A stretch of 48,524 nt of DNA, taken from positions 1 through 48,524 of the forward strand of contig CAIYDT010000060.1 in assembly GCA_903924985.1 (NCBI GenBank), read 5' to 3'. Under the pieces are notes generated by a model. It did not search any database, was not told the DNA's origin, and saw only the letters and a program-made list of their open reading frames with translations. Both the position numbers and the translations under genes were made by a program. Source of the stretch: an uncultured Acetobacteraceae bacterium (GTDB lineage Bacteria; Pseudomonadota; Alphaproteobacteria; Acetobacterales; Acetobacteraceae). Positions 9,736 through 17,001 of the stretch are shown here, piece after piece (the first letter of the stretch is position 1; the number at the start of each line of letters is the position of its first letter).

Positions 9736-9945
9736 TGTCAGGCGACAGGTAAAACTGGTCCGGTGGCGCCACTGAAAACTGGTCCTCTGTCAGGAGTGAC
9801 CGATGGACATTGAGACTGCGTGGCCTGGCGTTTCGCGCGTTGAGAACACGCGCGGGGGTGTCATGCGGGAACCGGACCAAGTGGCGGCGATGCTTCGGCT
9901 GCACCGGCTTGGGTGGGGTTCGCGGCGGATCGCGCTCACGATTTG
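9736..9945 (+). mobile_element. istA: 5' remnant of an IS21-like insertion sequence (istA start)
   Basis: From 9803 the frame MDIETAWPG leads to REPDQVAAMLRLHRLGWGSR and RIALT, which looks like the N-terminal helix-turn-helix of IS21-family IstA transposases (AAMLxLxxLGxGxxxIA). Similarity stops near 9945. Upstream, TGTCAGGCGACAGG at 9736 and two direct copies of AAACTGGTCC (9752-9761 and 9776-9785, 24 bases apart) look like the multiple terminal repeats of such an element's left end. No istB and no right end are present. The family call rests on pattern recognition. Confidence 0.55.
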
Positions 9946-10192
9946 TCCATTTATCCAGGCCAATTTTCGCGCTAAGCGAAAGGTGGAGGATAGGCCGGGG
10001 GCCGCCGAAGACCCCGCGCCCGGCAACCAATCTTGGTCCGGAGGTCAGGCTGATCGGCCGATGCCGATCCTCACCGGCATAAATCTCGCCGTCGTTAACT
10101 TTTCGTTAACCATCCCATGTCACAATCCCGCCCCAGGAGCGCCACAGACGGTGGCCAGGATGCCTTCATGCCCTGAACCGCGGGACCCCACG
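9946..10192. other. Intergenic stretch after the IS remnant
   Basis: No protein-like frame was found here. It contains a short palindrome TTCGC-GCTAA-GCGAA near 9965-9980, where the IS similarity fades, and the CtrA-type box listed separately. The rest is the leader of the small ORF at 10193. Confidence 0.5.
10095..10113 (+). promoter_or_regulatory. CtrA-type box TTAA-N7-TTAACCAT
   Basis: TTAA (10095-10098), seven bases, TTAA (10106-10109), then CCAT. This is an exact match to the alphaproteobacterial CtrA consensus TTAA-N7-TTAA, extended to TTAACCAT. It lies 80-98 bases upstream of the small ORF start, a distance compatible with promoter control. Confidence 0.6.
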
Positions 10193-10363
10193 ATGACCGA
10201 GACTGAATACAACCGTAAGCTCGATGAACTCGACCGACTGATTAACGATCCCGAGGTCCCGATGCAGCCGCATCGCATCTGGGAGCTGCTGGCCGAGGTC
10301 GCCGATCGTGGCCCCATGCCCGATGCGGCGACGCACGCCACGGGCATGGGCCGCCACGCCTGA
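10193..10363 (+). CDS. Small acidic protein of unknown function
   Basis: 56-residue frame, MTETEYNRKLDELDRLI followed by NDPEVPMQPHRIWELLAEVA. The first half is charged and helical, then a NDP-VPMQP turn and another helix. Codon third positions are GC-rich like those of neighbouring genes, which supports coding. It seems of the type of small conserved alphaproteobacterial proteins, but no domain is recognised. A CtrA box sits upstream, hinting at cell-cycle control. Its stop abuts the end of the convergent tlyA. The frame runs open upstream into the IS remnant, but the ATG at 10193 is the natural start. Confidence 0.6.
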   Translation: MTETEYNRKLDELDRLINDPEVPMQPHRIWELLAEVADRGPMPDAATHATGMGRHA

Positions 10364-11110
10364 TCAGTCCCGTTCGGCCCCGATCAGGAACTCCTTGTTT
10401 CCCTCGGGGCCGGTGATCGGGCTTTCGGTGATTCCGGCAACCCGCCAACCCGCCAGCCCCGACCACCAGGCCCGCACGCGCTCGCATACCTCCGCATGGA
10501 CAGCCGGGTCGCGCACCACGCCTTTGTTACCAACCTGACCCGGACCGGCCTCGAACTGCGGCTTGATCAGCGCAATCGCCCAGGCGCCTGGGGCGCACAA
10601 CGCCAGCGGTGCCGGCAGCAACGTGGCCAGGCCGATGAAGCTGGCGTCGCAGACCAGGGCCTCGATGGGGTCCGGGATCGTCGCGGCCGTCAGATGCCGG
10701 GCGTTGGTCTTTTCGTAAACCACCACTCGCGGGTCCGTTCGCAGCCGCCATGCCAGCTGCCCGTGTCCGACATCCACAGCGTGCACCTTGGCGGCCCCGG
10801 CGCTCAGCAGCACGTCGGTAAACCCGCCGGTCGAGGCGCCGACGTCCAGGCAAATGCGCCCCTTGGCGGAAAACCCGAAATGCCGCAGTCCGTGGTCGAG
10901 CTTCAGCCCGCCGCGCGACACCCAGGGGTGGTCCTGGCCTTTGATCAGCAGCGGCACATCGTCCGCCATCGCCGTGCCGGGCTTATCTACCCGCCGGTCG
11001 CCGCTGTAGACCTTGCCGGCGAGGATCAAAGCCTGGGCGCGGGATTTGGACTCGACGAGGCCTCGGTCGACAAGAAGTTGGTCGACGCGGTGTTTCATGA
11101 CATGGGGCAC
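10364..11110 (-). CDS. tlyA: TlyA-family rRNA 2'-O-methyltransferase
   Basis: 248-residue protein with an N-terminal S4 RNA-binding domain (HRVDQLLVDRGLVESKSRAQ) and a C-terminal FtsJ/RrmJ-like Rossmann methyltransferase (CLDVGASTGGFTDVLLSAGA is the SAM motif I). Homologues 2'-O-methylate cytidines of 16S or 23S rRNA; many are annotated as haemolysin A. The conserved Lys-Pro-Gln-Phe-Glu (IKPQFEAG) is present. The true start may be the second Met (MKHRVDQ, at 11098). It sits 34 bases downstream of xseB on the same strand. Confidence 0.92.
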   Translation of the reverse strand: MPHVMKHRVDQLLVDRGLVESKSRAQALILAGKVYSGDRRVDKPGTAMADDVPLLIKGQDHPWVSRGGLKLDHGLRHFGFSAKGRICLDVGASTGGFTDVLLSAGAAKVHAVDVGHGQLAWRLRTDPRVVVYEKTNARHLTAATIPDPIEALVCDASFIGLATLLPAPLALCAPGAWAIALIKPQFEAGPGQVGNKGVVRDPAVHAEVCERVRAWWSGLAGWRVAGITESPITGPEGNKEFLIGAERD

Positions 11111-11144
11111 CGGCCACGACGCGGAGAGAGCGGTATTCCCTCAA

Positions 11145-11384
11145 TCACTCAAGCGGCCGCGTCGAGAGCGACCCGTCCGCGTTCTGCACGATTGCGGCGA
11201 CGCGCGCCTCGGCCTCGGTCAGCTTGGTCTCGCAATGCTTCCGCAACGCCGCGCCGCGCTCGTAGGCATCGATCGCATCCGCCAGCTTCTGCTGGCCGTT
11301 TTCCAGGCCGCGGACGATCTGTTCCAGCTCCGCCAGCGCATCCTCGAAGGACAGGGCGCTGACATCCGGTTTGGCTTCGGGCAT
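11145..11384 (-). CDS. xseB: Exodeoxyribonuclease VII small subunit
   Basis: 79-residue subunit of the single-strand-specific exonuclease VII (XseA/XseB). The signature LSFEDALAELEQIVRGLENG, then DAIDAYERGAALRKHCE, covers almost the whole protein. Lies between an HDAC-like gene (9 bases upstream) and tlyA. In many alphaproteobacteria ispA and dxs sit between xseB and tlyA; they are absent here. Confidence 0.95.
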   Translation of the reverse strand: MPEAKPDVSALSFEDALAELEQIVRGLENGQQKLADAIDAYERGAALRKHCETKLTEAEARVAAIVQNADGSLSTRPLE

Positions 11385-11393
11385 CGGAATTCC

Positions 11394-12326
11394 TCAGGCT
11401 CGCATCAGGCTGCGCACATGTTCGGCCGCGGAGGCCGCCAGCGCGTTCAGGTCGTAGCCGCCTTCCAGCATGGAAACCACCCGCCCCCCGCAATGCCGGT
11501 CCGCCAGCTCCATCAGCCGGTCGGTCAGCCAGCCGTAATCGGCGGTTTCCACGCGTAGCTGCGCCAGCGGGTCGTCGCGGTGCGCGTCGAACCCGGCGGA
11601 GATAATCAGCAACTCCGGCGCGAATGCGTCCAGCGCCGGCAGGATGGTTGCCTCCCACGCCATGCGGAACGCCGCGCTGCCGTCGCCGGGGCGCAGGGGG
11701 GCGTTGACGATATTGTGCGCCACGCCTTGCTCCCACACCTGCCCGGTGCCGGGGTAGCAAGGGCTTTGGTGGGACGACCCGTAAAATAGCCCGGCGTCCG
11801 ACTCGAACATCGCCTGGGTGCCGTTGCCATGGTGCACATCGAAGTCCACCACCGCGACGCGCTTGAGGCCCCAGCGCACACGGGCGTGCATGGCCGCGAC
11901 GGCGGCGTTGTTGAAAAGGCAGAAACCCATCGGGCGGTTCGGTTCCGCGTGGTGCCCCGGCGGCCGCACGGCGGCGAAGGCTGTGCGGACCCGCCCTTCC
12001 ATCACCGCGTCAACCGCGCGAATGCCCGCGCCGGCCGCGCGCAACGCCGCATCCGCGCTGCCCTCACCCATGGAGGTATCGCCGTCCAGCGCCACCTGCT
12101 CCCCGAGTTCCGGGCGAATCGCCAGCAGCGCTTCCACGTAGTTCGGCGGATGCACGCGGGTCAGCTGCTCCACCGTCGCCTCGGGTGCCGATTCGCGTAG
12201 GAGGCTGGCGAATTCTTCCGCTTCGAGCGCGTGCAATACGGCGTGCAGCCGGTCCGGGCATTCCGGGTGATGCGGCCCCATGTCGTGCTCCAGGCACGCG
12301 GGGTGGGTGATCAACGCGGTGGTCAA
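11394..12326 (-). CDS. Histone deacetylase family protein (arginase/deacetylase fold)
   Basis: 310-residue Zn-dependent amidohydrolase, family of class II HDACs and acetylpolyamine amidohydrolases. Visible are HPECPDRL near the N-terminus, the active-site RPPGHHAE, GFCLFNNAAVAA, and the metal ligands in VVDFDVHHGNGTQ and ISAGFDAHRDDP, plus the C-terminal GGYD. Bacterial members deacetylate polyamines or other small acetylated amines, or acetoin-related targets; the substrate here is not known. It ends 9 bases before xseB and starts one base after the TusA-like gene's stop, so it lies in one operon. Confidence 0.9.
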   Translation of the reverse strand: MTTALITHPACLEHDMGPHHPECPDRLHAVLHALEAEEFASLLRESAPEATVEQLTRVHPPNYVEALLAIRPELGEQVALDGDTSMGEGSADAALRAAGAGIRAVDAVMEGRVRTAFAAVRPPGHHAEPNRPMGFCLFNNAAVAAMHARVRWGLKRVAVVDFDVHHGNGTQAMFESDAGLFYGSSHQSPCYPGTGQVWEQGVAHNIVNAPLRPGDGSAAFRMAWEATILPALDAFAPELLIISAGFDAHRDDPLAQLRVETADYGWLTDRLMELADRHCGGRVVSMLEGGYDLNALAASAAEHVRSLMRA

Positions 12327-12327
12327 A

Positions 12328-12579
12328 TCATGGATCTTTCGGGTCCCGGTCTTCGGGGCGGCGGCGGATGACGAAGCTGAATACGCCGGCTTCCTCGCTC
12401 CAGGCCAGCAGATCGTGGCCGGTTTCGCGGCAGAACGCCTGGAAATCCGCGACCGCCGCGCGATCGGTGGCCAGCACGCGCAGCCGCTCCCCGCCCTTCA
12501 TGCCACGCAGGCTGCGGTTGGCGCGGAGCACGGGCAGCGGGCAGGCCATGCCTTTGACGTCGAGGACGGTTTCGCTCAT
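12328..12579 (-). CDS. TusA/SirA-family sulfurtransferase-like protein
   Basis: 83-residue TusA-fold protein: MSETVLDVKGMACPLPVLRA contains the CPxP motif whose Cys relays persulfide sulfur in TusA (tRNA thiolation, molybdenum cofactor and sulfur trafficking). The following GERLRVLATDRAAVADFQAF fits the family. The ATG at 12579 has an AGGA Shine-Dalgarno; a much longer in-frame start has a non-conserved extension. First gene of the unit running through the HDAC-like gene to tlyA. Confidence 0.88.
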   Translation of the reverse strand: MSETVLDVKGMACPLPVLRANRSLRGMKGGERLRVLATDRAAVADFQAFCRETGHDLLAWSEEAGVFSFVIRRRPEDRDPKDP

Positions 12580-13101
12580 GCCGCGTATCCTGATGTCGGC
12601 CGGGGCGTTGGGCAAGGCGGGGTCTTCGGAGTCGGAGACAAACAGTGTGGTCAGGCTTAGCCCCTTTTTGTTATTCCCGGGATAAGTCCTACAAGATTCA
12701 CACATCTCGGGAACGATCTAACGCGCGAGCCATGTTCGGGGGGCAGTCCACCACGCGCACCGGCCATCCTGTTCATCTGTGTTCATCCGTGTAAGAAATT
12801 TCTTTTGCAGCGGCGTAAAAATATCTTGCCATCGCGATATTGAATCGTCGAGGAGAATTTTATTTTTACACGGATGAACACAGATGAACAGGATGGCCGG
12901 TGTTAGGGAAAAGCCGGGCCATGACGGGTTGGGAGAACGGCACCACGAAGCGATCGTTGTTGGGCGTCGGGTTACCGGGCGGTCCGGTATGACCGGGGGA
13001 AGTCGGCTGGGCGTTACATTTTATTACATACGACACGCGTTATCGCGAAAGACCAACCGGCCAGGCGCGCGGAAGCGCCCCATCGCGCGGACGGGGTTGG
13101 T
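12580..13101. other. 522-base intergenic region
   Basis: No gene was found on either strand. It holds the large inverted repeat described separately, an 8-bp palindrome TCCCGGGA near 12676, and two TTACAT hexamers 10 bp apart (13014-13019 and 13024-13029), which could be a helically phased operator but have no gene beside them. Confidence 0.5.
12758..12902. repeat. Perfect 37-bp inverted repeat with 71-base spacer
   Basis: Arms 12758-12794 and 12866-12902 are exact reverse complements. Each contains the phrase CATCTGTGTTCATCCGTG, a motif found in dispersed intergenic repeats of many unrelated bacteria. The spacer is AT-rich and non-coding. As RNA the element would fold into a very long hairpin; as DNA it looks like a pair of inverted copies or a small non-autonomous element. 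Confidence 0.85.
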
Positions 13102-13860
13102 TCAGGCGGGAACCGCGATGGGGTCGTCCGGCGGTTCTTCGCCGATCAGGCAGCCGAGCACCTGGCGCATCCTGGGTTTTCGCAGGTCCCGCCAGTCCCA
13201 GCCCCAGGTTTCCGGGCGTTTGTCGTATTCAAAACGGAACGACTTCTCTCGCTTGGCGCGGCGCGTGAAGAGCATGCCCAGGCTGCCGCCGTAGTATTGC
13301 AGCGTCTGGAGAATCGCGTTGCCCATTTCACCGGTACAGAAGGCTGGGACGATACCGAGGTCCAGGCAGACTCTGGCGATGGTGCGGCCGATCGGGGTGC
13401 GGCGGACCTCGGCGTTGAGTTCCTCGAGGGTCGGGATGTAGGCGGAGTCCGGATTGTAGGCGAGGCGGCGCTTGCGGGGTGTTTTCGGTTCGGCTTGGGC
13501 CTCGCGTCGCGGCTGGTCCGGCTGGGCGGACGGGGTGCGGGGTTCCATGAAGGGGATCTCCCGGCCCTTTTTGGCGCGCTGGCACAGATAGGCGTCCAGC
13601 GCGAGCAGGCGCAGGATGCCGCGCTGCACGCGGGCGAGGATGACGGGCAGGTCGTACGTGCCGAAAACGACGGCGATGGAGCCGAATTGCGGTGTGTCGG
13701 ACTTGGTTGTGACGGTGTCGACGAAGCGGCGGCCATGGCCGAGCAGGATGCGGACGAGTTGGAGGAGGGCGGCGATCCCTTCGGGCATGGTTGGGGCGGG
13801 CCGATCCTGTGTGGGATCGGGTGGGGCCGGCCGGGACGTTGATGTCGCCGTTGGGTGCAT
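13102..13860 (-). CDS. Conserved-type hypothetical protein
   Basis: 252-residue protein, no domain recognised. Residues 1-25 are Pro/Thr-rich and probably disordered; residues 25-100 form hydrophobic helices (MPEGIAALLQLVRILLGHGR, then VILARVQRGILRLLALDAYL); a Pro/Lys-rich linker follows; the C-terminal half is mixed helix with CLDLGIVPAFCTGEMGN and ends acidic. It may be membrane-associated at the N-terminus. Starting at the second Met (13788) is also possible. A TTGACA -35 box and a small palindrome lie just upstream. It appears to be a lineage-specific protein; function unknown. Confidence 0.65.
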   Translation of the reverse strand: MHPTATSTSRPAPPDPTQDRPAPTMPEGIAALLQLVRILLGHGRRFVDTVTTKSDTPQFGSIAVVFGTYDLPVILARVQRGILRLLALDAYLCQRAKKGREIPFMEPRTPSAQPDQPRREAQAEPKTPRKRRLAYNPDSAYIPTLEELNAEVRRTPIGRTIARVCLDLGIVPAFCTGEMGNAILQTLQYYGGSLGMLFTRRAKREKSFRFEYDKRPETWGWDWRDLRKPRMRQVLGCLIGEEPPDDPIAVPA

Positions 13861-13867
13861 GTCTGTA

Positions 13868-13897
13868 TTGCTAACCTTGTTTGTTAGGGTGTGTCAA
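13868..13897 (-). promoter_or_regulatory. Candidate promoter with operator-like palindrome
   Basis: On the minus strand a perfect TTGACA (13897-13892) is followed after 18 bases by TAGCAA, a weak -10. The spacer holds CTAAC-N7-GTTAG (13887-13871). The predicted transcription start would fall almost at the ATG at 13860, suggesting a very short or absent leader. Confidence 0.35.
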
Positions 13898-14046
13898 GGG
13901 GGGCGGACGGCGCGCAGCGCCGATGTTCGAAGGCTCTGATACAGGACCTTGAGGGCACTGACACTGTGCAGCTCGGCTTTGATCGCGAACAGCCGCGCCG
14001 TCTCAAAAATGATATATTGCCGCAGAATGGGCTTTATGGTAACTCG

Positions 14047-14466
14047 CTAGGTATTCGCGATTGCAAGCCGACTCCAATTTTCTCGAAACTGGTCTTGATT
14101 GTATTTGCGCGGTTGTAGCCAGTAGGACACACGATCATCTTTCTCCCCACGATGCGCCTCTTTTTTGACCTCGTTTGGAAGCATGATAAATGCTGAGGGC
14201 GACTCTGACATCGTGTTGCTTACGATGATCCACCAATCGCCCTTGATCCCGTCGAGCGTCTTTCCGAGTGGAACTGGTGACCCCTTCGAGAGCGATTTGA
14301 CCTGTATGCCGATAAAACGTGAGGCGTCGGGGGAATAAGCGATGATGTCGATGCCTCTGGCATTTCTGCTTGTGGGCATTGCGTTCCAACCAATTCTCGA
14401 CAAACGGTAGCATGCGTAAAATAGACCAATGTTCCCGACAATTTGCGCTTCATGCTTGACTAACAC
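14047..14466 (-). CDS. PD-(D/E)XK-like nuclease-fold hypothetical protein
   Basis: 139-residue protein. Residues E6, D40, Q55 and K57 (in KHEAQ, RGIDIIAY and GIQVKS) form an E...D...QxK pattern typical of the PD-(D/E)XK nuclease superfamily core, in the order helix, strand, strand. Members include restriction endonucleases, resolvases and intron endonucleases. The C-terminal half has a GDWWIIV strand and HRGEKDDRVSYWLQP. Base composition is clearly lower in GC than the flanking core genes. Probably transferred together with the next gene and the recombinase. Nuclease activity is inferred only. Confidence 0.65.
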   Translation of the reverse strand: MLVKHEAQIVGNIGLFYACYRLSRIGWNAMPTSRNARGIDIIAYSPDASRFIGIQVKSLSKGSPVPLGKTLDGIKGDWWIIVSNTMSESPSAFIMLPNEVKKEAHRGEKDDRVSYWLQPRKYNQDQFRENWSRLAIANT

Positions 14467-14591
14467 TGTCTTTTTCTCCCGACTGCCGTATCCTGTTGCC
14501 GATCTCGAAATCGTCGCCAGTCCGGCATCGTAGCTCTCGGCAAGTGACCCCTAAGTGGTGCACCCTACCGTTGTTCCATATCACGCTGGAC

Positions 14592-15257
14592 TTACTCGGA
14601 ACGGATTCGAGCAACAAATCTCTCCCAATCACGCTTCCAGCCGTCTAATAATAGCTGATTGCCACTGCTAGGTAATCTAAGCGGGGACACAAGCTTAACG
14701 GCCCACGGTTCCACTAATGTTGCACGAAATCCGAAGTGATACTTACCTTCTGGATGATCTTCATAGGGATTTCCTTTCAGCAAGGCCGTGGTCTGGCTAT
14801 CGCCGGGACGCTTACCATTGAGAGTCGTGCAACGAGATGGATCAAACGCCCCATGCGACGTCACGGCCAGTGGTATCTGGGAATGACAAACCAATGCATA
14901 ATGGTGGTCAGGGCCGTTCTGGTTGCCGCTGAATTCCAGAACGTGAGATGGCAAATCAACGGGATCGGAGGAGTCGTCGCGTTTGCATTTCGTCCAGATG
15001 CGAAGCCCGCTCAGATCGGAATCTTTGGCTTTCGGTCTAGAAAGCATAAGCGAAAATAGGACGGGAAGTGTTCCGTTGGATTTCTTGGCCTGAACCCGCA
15101 CTTCGCTCCCTAAACTATTTCCGATACCCCACCAAAATACACCGTTTCCCGCAAGCCTCTCGATCTCTTTTATTGCAAGGATCGCAGGGAGACTCATACC
15201 CGATTCCGTCTGCATCTTAGTCCAGACAAAGACGGATGATTGCGCGTCCTCTGTCAT
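14592..15257 (-). CDS. Unknown protein of low-GC islet
   Basis: 221-residue soluble protein of no recognised family. Notable blocks are FVWTKMQTESG, KEIERLAGNGVFWWGIGNSL, LFSLMLSRPKAKDSD, then LPSHVLEFSGNQ and HYALVCHSQIPL. The FWWGIGNSL block faintly recalls PUA-like EVE/ASCH modules that read modified bases, but this is speculation. The ATG at 15257 gives a protein-like start. It lies 125 bases upstream of the nuclease-like gene and 37 bases downstream of the recombinase gene on the same strand. Lower GC and different codon use suggest horizontal origin. Confidence 0.6.
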   Translation of the reverse strand: MTEDAQSSVFVWTKMQTESGMSLPAILAIKEIERLAGNGVFWWGIGNSLGSEVRVQAKKSNGTLPVLFSLMLSRPKAKDSDLSGLRIWTKCKRDDSSDPVDLPSHVLEFSGNQNGPDHHYALVCHSQIPLAVTSHGAFDPSRCTTLNGKRPGDSQTTALLKGNPYEDHPEGKYHFGFRATLVEPWAVKLVSPLRLPSSGNQLLLDGWKRDWERFVARIRSE

Positions 15258-15294
15258 CGCGTTCTCGCTTCGTATTCGCTTTCCGTGTGGATGA

Positions 15295-15840
15295 TCATGC
15301 CGTGAGCCTCGAAATCGTGCTGCTGCTGACATTGTAGCTCCGCGCGATCTCGCTCAACAACTCCCCGCCCTCGCGCCGCGCAAGGGCTTCCTGTCTCTGA
15401 TGCGCCGTGAGCTTGAACGGTCGGCCGAGGCTCTTACCCCGCGCCTTGGCGCGGGCGCGCCCTTCGCCTGTCCGCGCGCGGATCAACTCCCGCTCGAACT
15501 CCGCCAGCCCGCCGAGGACGGTCAGCATCAACCGCCCATGCGCCGTGGTCGTGTCCGCCCATGTGTCGCCGAGGGATCGGAAGCCCGCCTTGCGTTCGGT
15601 GATCGTGGCCAGCGTGTTCAACAGGTCACGCGTCGAGCGCGCCAGGCGGTCGAGCCGCGTTACCAGCAACACGTCTCCGGCCTCGAGCTGGTCGAGCGCA
15701 CGGCGAAGCTGGGTGCGGTCGGTCTTCGCCCCGCTCGCCACCTCGCGGAACACCCTCGCCGCTCCAGCGGCGGTCAGCGTCGCCACCTGCGCCGCGACGG
15801 TTTGGCCGTCCGTGGACACCCTTGCATAGCCGTAGATCAT
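15295..15840 (-). CDS. Serine recombinase (resolvase/invertase family)
   Basis: 181-residue site-specific recombinase. The N-terminal catalytic domain has YARVSTDGQ with the nucleophile Ser near residue 9, the GxxxDR segment SGAKTDRTQL, and TRLDRLARST with the active-site arginines. The C-terminus (LSEIARSYNVSSSTISRLTA) is the helix-turn-helix that binds DNA. Length is that of Tn3-type resolvases and Hin-type invertases. No transposase accompanies it; it probably mobilised or maintained the adjacent two unknown genes. GC content here is higher than in those two genes. Confidence 0.9.
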   Translation of the reverse strand: MIYGYARVSTDGQTVAAQVATLTAAGAARVFREVASGAKTDRTQLRRALDQLEAGDVLLVTRLDRLARSTRDLLNTLATITERKAGFRSLGDTWADTTTAHGRLMLTVLGGLAEFERELIRARTGEGRARAKARGKSLGRPFKLTAHQRQEALARREGGELLSEIARSYNVSSSTISRLTA

Positions 15841-15920
15841 GCGCCCTTTATGCACGAAACTTCCGCAATGGAAAAGCCCAATCGGATCAATGGTCTGGGT
15901 TTCTTGCGTAAGTCTTGAGT

Positions 15921-15932
15921 TTTTGATCAAAA
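15921..15932. repeat. 12-bp palindrome TTTTGATCAAAA
   Basis: Perfect palindrome 81 bases upstream of the recombinase start and 122 upstream of the ROK kinase. It could be an operator or part of a resolution site, but only one copy is seen. Confidence 0.3.
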
Positions 15933-16053
15933 CCAATCTTCCGTTTGCACAGTACAGGCCGGGAAGCCGGTGACCGTCAAGGAGACAGGGGCAACCCGTC
16001 GTTCAACCGGAATCCGATTGCCCCGTGCCCAAGACCGCTCCATCCTATGGCCC

Positions 16054-16953
16054 ATGACGGACCACCGTATCGGCATAGACCTGGGCGGCACCAAGATCGA
16101 GATCGTCGTGCTTGCACCCGACGGCACCGAGGCTCTGCGCCATCGCGTTCCCACCCCCAGCGGCTACCAGGAAACCCTGGCCGCCCTGGCCACCCTGGTC
16201 CGCGACGCCGAAGCGCGGCTGAAAGTCACGGCGACCGTCGGCATCGGGATCCCCGGCGTGATCAGCCCTGCCACCGGGCGGGTCAAAAACGCCAATTCCA
16301 TCGCCCTCAACGGCCACACGCTCGACACCGACCTCGGCGCCCTGCTCGGCCGCGAAATCCGCGTCGAAAACGACGCCAACTGCTTCGCCTTGTCCGAGGC
16401 CACCGACGGCGCCGGCGCCGGCCACGGCGTGGTGTTCGGCGTCATCCTCGGCACCGGCTGCGGCGGCGGTATCGTCGCCAACGGGCGGGTGCACCGAGGC
16501 CCCAACCGTGTGGCCGGCGAGTGGGGCCACATGCCGCTCCCTTGGCCACGCCTCAGCGAGGTCCCCGGCGTGCCCTGCTGGTGCGGCCAATGGGGCTGCC
16601 TGGAAACCTACGTCGCCGGCCCATCTCTGGCGCGCGATTGCGACGGGCCCGGCGCGCACGACGCGTCCGGCATCCCAGCCCGCGCCGCCGCGGGGGAGGT
16701 CAAAGCCCAACAAGCCCTGGCCCGCCACGCCGACCGCCTGGCCCGAGGCCTGACCCAGGTCATCAACATCCTCGACCCCGACGTCATCGTGCTCGGCGGG
16801 GGCCTGTCCAACATGGACCACCTCTACACCGCCATCCCCGAGCGGCTGATGCGCTACGTGTTCAGCGACGCGGTCACGACCCGGATCGTGAAGAACCAGC
16901 ACGGCGACTCCTCGGGCGTGCGCGGGGCGGCCTGGCTTTGGCCGGCCTCATGA
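16054..16953 (+). CDS. ROK-family sugar kinase (fructokinase-like)
   Basis: 299-residue ATP-dependent hexose kinase of the ROK family. It has the phosphate loop IGIDLGGTKIE at the start, ENDANCFALSEA with the catalytic Asp, GTGCGGG, the ExGH motif (GEWGHMPLPWP) and the zinc site CWCGQWGCLETYVAGP. The combination is typical of fructokinase/N-acetylglucosamine kinase-like proteins (Mak/NagK). The ATG at 16054 gives the standard N-terminus. It stands alone; a GC hairpin CGGAAC-GCC-GTTCCG (17010-17024) lies 57 bases downstream. Sugar specificity unresolved. Confidence 0.9.
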   Translation: MTDHRIGIDLGGTKIEIVVLAPDGTEALRHRVPTPSGYQETLAALATLVRDAEARLKVTATVGIGIPGVISPATGRVKNANSIALNGHTLDTDLGALLGREIRVENDANCFALSEATDGAGAGHGVVFGVILGTGCGGGIVANGRVHRGPNRVAGEWGHMPLPWPRLSEVPGVPCWCGQWGCLETYVAGPSLARDCDGPGAHDASGIPARAAAGEVKAQQALARHADRLARGLTQVINILDPDVIVLGGGLSNMDHLYTAIPERLMRYVFSDAVTTRIVKNQHGDSSGVRGAAWLWPAS

Positions 16954-17001
16954 CATCGGCACGCTCTGCCGCGATTGTCTGCTGACCAACAGCGCGGCCT
17001 C

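Noticed and set aside
12884-13294. 136-codon plus-strand frame starting in the inverted repeat
   Set aside because: Composition is not protein-like and its second half lies antisense to the 252-residue gene.
14450-14632. 60-codon minus frame bridging the two islet genes
   Set aside because: Overlaps both neighbours and has no ribosome site or recognisable sequence.
15921-15932. Resolvase res site
   Set aside because: A res site needs several inverted subsites; only one short palindrome is present, so it is kept only as a repeat.
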